Positions 7,248 through 7,577 of a stretch of DNA of 7,577 nt are shown in pieces. The position numbers and the translations under genes were made by a program. The DNA lies in assembly GCA_007131745.1 (NCBI GenBank), contig SLPX01000058.1:1-7577 (forward strand). Reading direction: 5' to 3'. Source of the stretch: Myxococcales bacterium (GTDB lineage: Bacteria; Myxococcota; Polyangia; HGW-17; SLPX01). A model generated the notes under the pieces. That model did no database searches and was not told the origin of the DNA. It saw only the letters and a list, made by a program, of their open reading frames with translations. Position 1 is the first letter of the stretch. Each line of letters opens with the position of its first letter.

Positions 7248-7280
7248 CTTTTTTCGGCTCGTCCTGAACCGCGAAAAAAG
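7248..7280. repeat. 9-bp A/T-rich inverted repeat
   Basis: CTTTTTTCG (7248-7256) and CGAAAAAAG (7272-7280) are exact reverse complements around a 15-base loop. The T-run is on the 5' side and the A-run on the 3' side on both strands, which is the reverse of a terminator. Next to the left arm lies another copy of CGGCTCGTCC (7255-7264), the sequence of the three-way-junction outer arm. Confidence 0.5.
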
Positions 7281-7303
7281 ATGTAAATCTATCGGCCCCA
7301 TCA

Positions 7304-7357
7304 ACAAACTTTATCATGGCCCACCGACGGAACAATAGATAGAACTCGATTGCCCTG
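7304..7357 (-). repeat. Right copy of the terminal inverted repeat
   Basis: Read on the minus strand from 7357, it repeats the left copy: an 18-bp perfect core, 13 diverged bases, CGGTGGGC, 8 diverged bases, AGTTTGT. At its outer edge GCCCTGG and CCAGGGC (7352-7358 and 7367-7373) form a 7-bp hairpin with an 8-base loop. No run of T follows on either strand, so this is not a standard terminator. Confidence 0.7.
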
Positions 7358-7449
7358 GGGAGTGGTCCAGGGCTTAAGATGGATTGGCAAAAAATGTTAC
7401 AAACACGGGCGGTGAGTTCATTTCATGGGAAGGGAAAAAGCATTCCGTT

Positions 7450-7577
7450 TCAATCCGCGCCGACCTCTTCAAGATAATCGCAAAAAACAGTAAGATCTGC
7501 TTTTAGTTTTATGAAACAGCCTTCAAGCCCGGCTGCAAGCTCTTCTATTCGAGACGGCCGGAACCGAAACGCGTAAA
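7450..7577 (-). CDS. C-terminal end of an unrecognised protein (partial, 41 codons visible)
   Basis: From the right edge a minus-strand frame is open until TGA at 7452-7450. It has a protein-like composition, with segments 'RFRPSRIEELAAGLEG' and 'LTVFCDYLEEVGAD' that look like amphipathic helices with two cysteines in between and after. The other two minus frames hit stops quickly. I do not recognise the family. The gap of about 740 bases makes membership in the downstream operon unlikely. The rest of the gene lies beyond the window. Confidence 0.55.
   Translation of the reverse strand, partial: YAFRFRPSRIEELAAGLEGCFIKLKADLTVFCDYLEEVGAD

Larger units (their letters stand above)
6922..7357. 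mobile_element. Candidate 436-bp MITE-like element with terminal inverted repeats
   Basis: CAGGGCAATCGAGTTCTA at 6922-6939 is repeated exactly in inverse at 7340-7357. Reading inward from both ends, further blocks match at identical offsets: CGGTGGGC (6953-6960 and 7319-7326) after 13 unlike bases, then AGTTTGT (6969-6975 and 7304-7310) after 8 more. So the terminal repeats are about 54 bp, imperfect. Sequence just outside each end (GCTCTG at 6908, GCCCTG at 7368 on the minus strand) can pair with the CAGGGC of the terminus, forming a small hairpin at each end. There is no transposase and no clear target-site duplication, so two oppositely oriented copies of a dispersed repeat remain an alternative. 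Confidence 0.45.
6714..7449. other. Long gene-free intergenic region rich in inverted repeats
   Basis: About 736 bases separate the stop of the right-edge gene from the start of the RND-like gene. Frames of 60-100 codons exist on both strands but lack ribosome sites and recognisable motifs, and they run across the repeats. The region holds an operon-proximal inverted repeat, a promoter, a candidate mobile element with terminal inverted repeats, a three-way-junction fold and an A/T-rich hairpin, each listed separately. I see no clear intrinsic terminator for the upstream gene. Confidence 0.7.

Noticed and set aside
7248..7280. Bidirectional terminator
   Set aside because: The T-run precedes and the A-run follows the loop on both strands, the reverse of a terminator.
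7030..7335. 101-codon minus-strand frame in the intergenic region
   Set aside because: It begins inside the right terminal repeat, has no ribosome site, and its Arg/Ser-rich sequence is dictated by the hairpin arms of the three-way junction.
7352..7373. Intrinsic terminator for the right-edge gene
   Set aside because: A 7-bp GC-rich hairpin is present, but no T-run follows on either strand.

Overview
The window is a bacterial chromosome segment of roughly even base composition. Every convincing gene lies on the minus strand, so the biology reads from right to left. The gene families (a myxobacterial/deltaproteobacterial-type degenerate M48-like membrane protein, a large multi-membrane-span histidine kinase and a short-loop RND/MMPL protein) suggest a Desulfobacterota- or Myxococcota-like Gram-negative organism. 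That assignment rests on remembered family distribution; there is no rRNA or other marker here to confirm it.

Right edge (about 7450-7577): the last 41 codons of an unrecognised minus-strand gene. It is followed by about 740 bases without a convincing gene (6714-7449), which is the most unusual part of the window. This stretch holds two inverted copies of an exact 18-bp sequence (6922-6939 and 7340-7357), with further matches at identical offsets inward, so that 6922-7357 looks like a 436-bp MITE-like element or a pair of dispersed repeats. Inside it lies an 89-nt segment (7080-7168) that folds into a near-perfect three-way junction. Just outside it, facing the operon, are a good sigma70-type promoter (TTGACA-16-TATTCT) and then a perfect 8-bp inverted repeat with a 9-base spacer.

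Operon (6713 to below 1, minus strand): (1) a 718-aa, 12-span RND/MMPL-like membrane protein; (2) a possible 16-codon basic mini-ORF with a good Shine-Dalgarno sequence, ending 5 bases before the next gene; (3) a 423-aa membrane-anchored protein with a degenerate M48-peptidase-like domain; (4) a 924-aa sensor histidine kinase, joined to (3) by an ATGA overlap; (5) the N-terminal 156 residues of an alkaline-phosphatase-superfamily enzyme resembling the phosphodiesterase/GPI-ethanolamine-phosphate-transferase branch, overlapping the kinase gene by 40 bases and cut by the left edge.

The tight packing suggests one transcription unit for an envelope process: a possible lipid or hydrophobic-substrate transporter, a membrane protein with a protease-like fold, a membrane sensor and a membrane-anchored phosphoester-cleaving or -transferring enzyme. 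No response regulator is present, so the output of the kinase is unknown. The joint function is inference.
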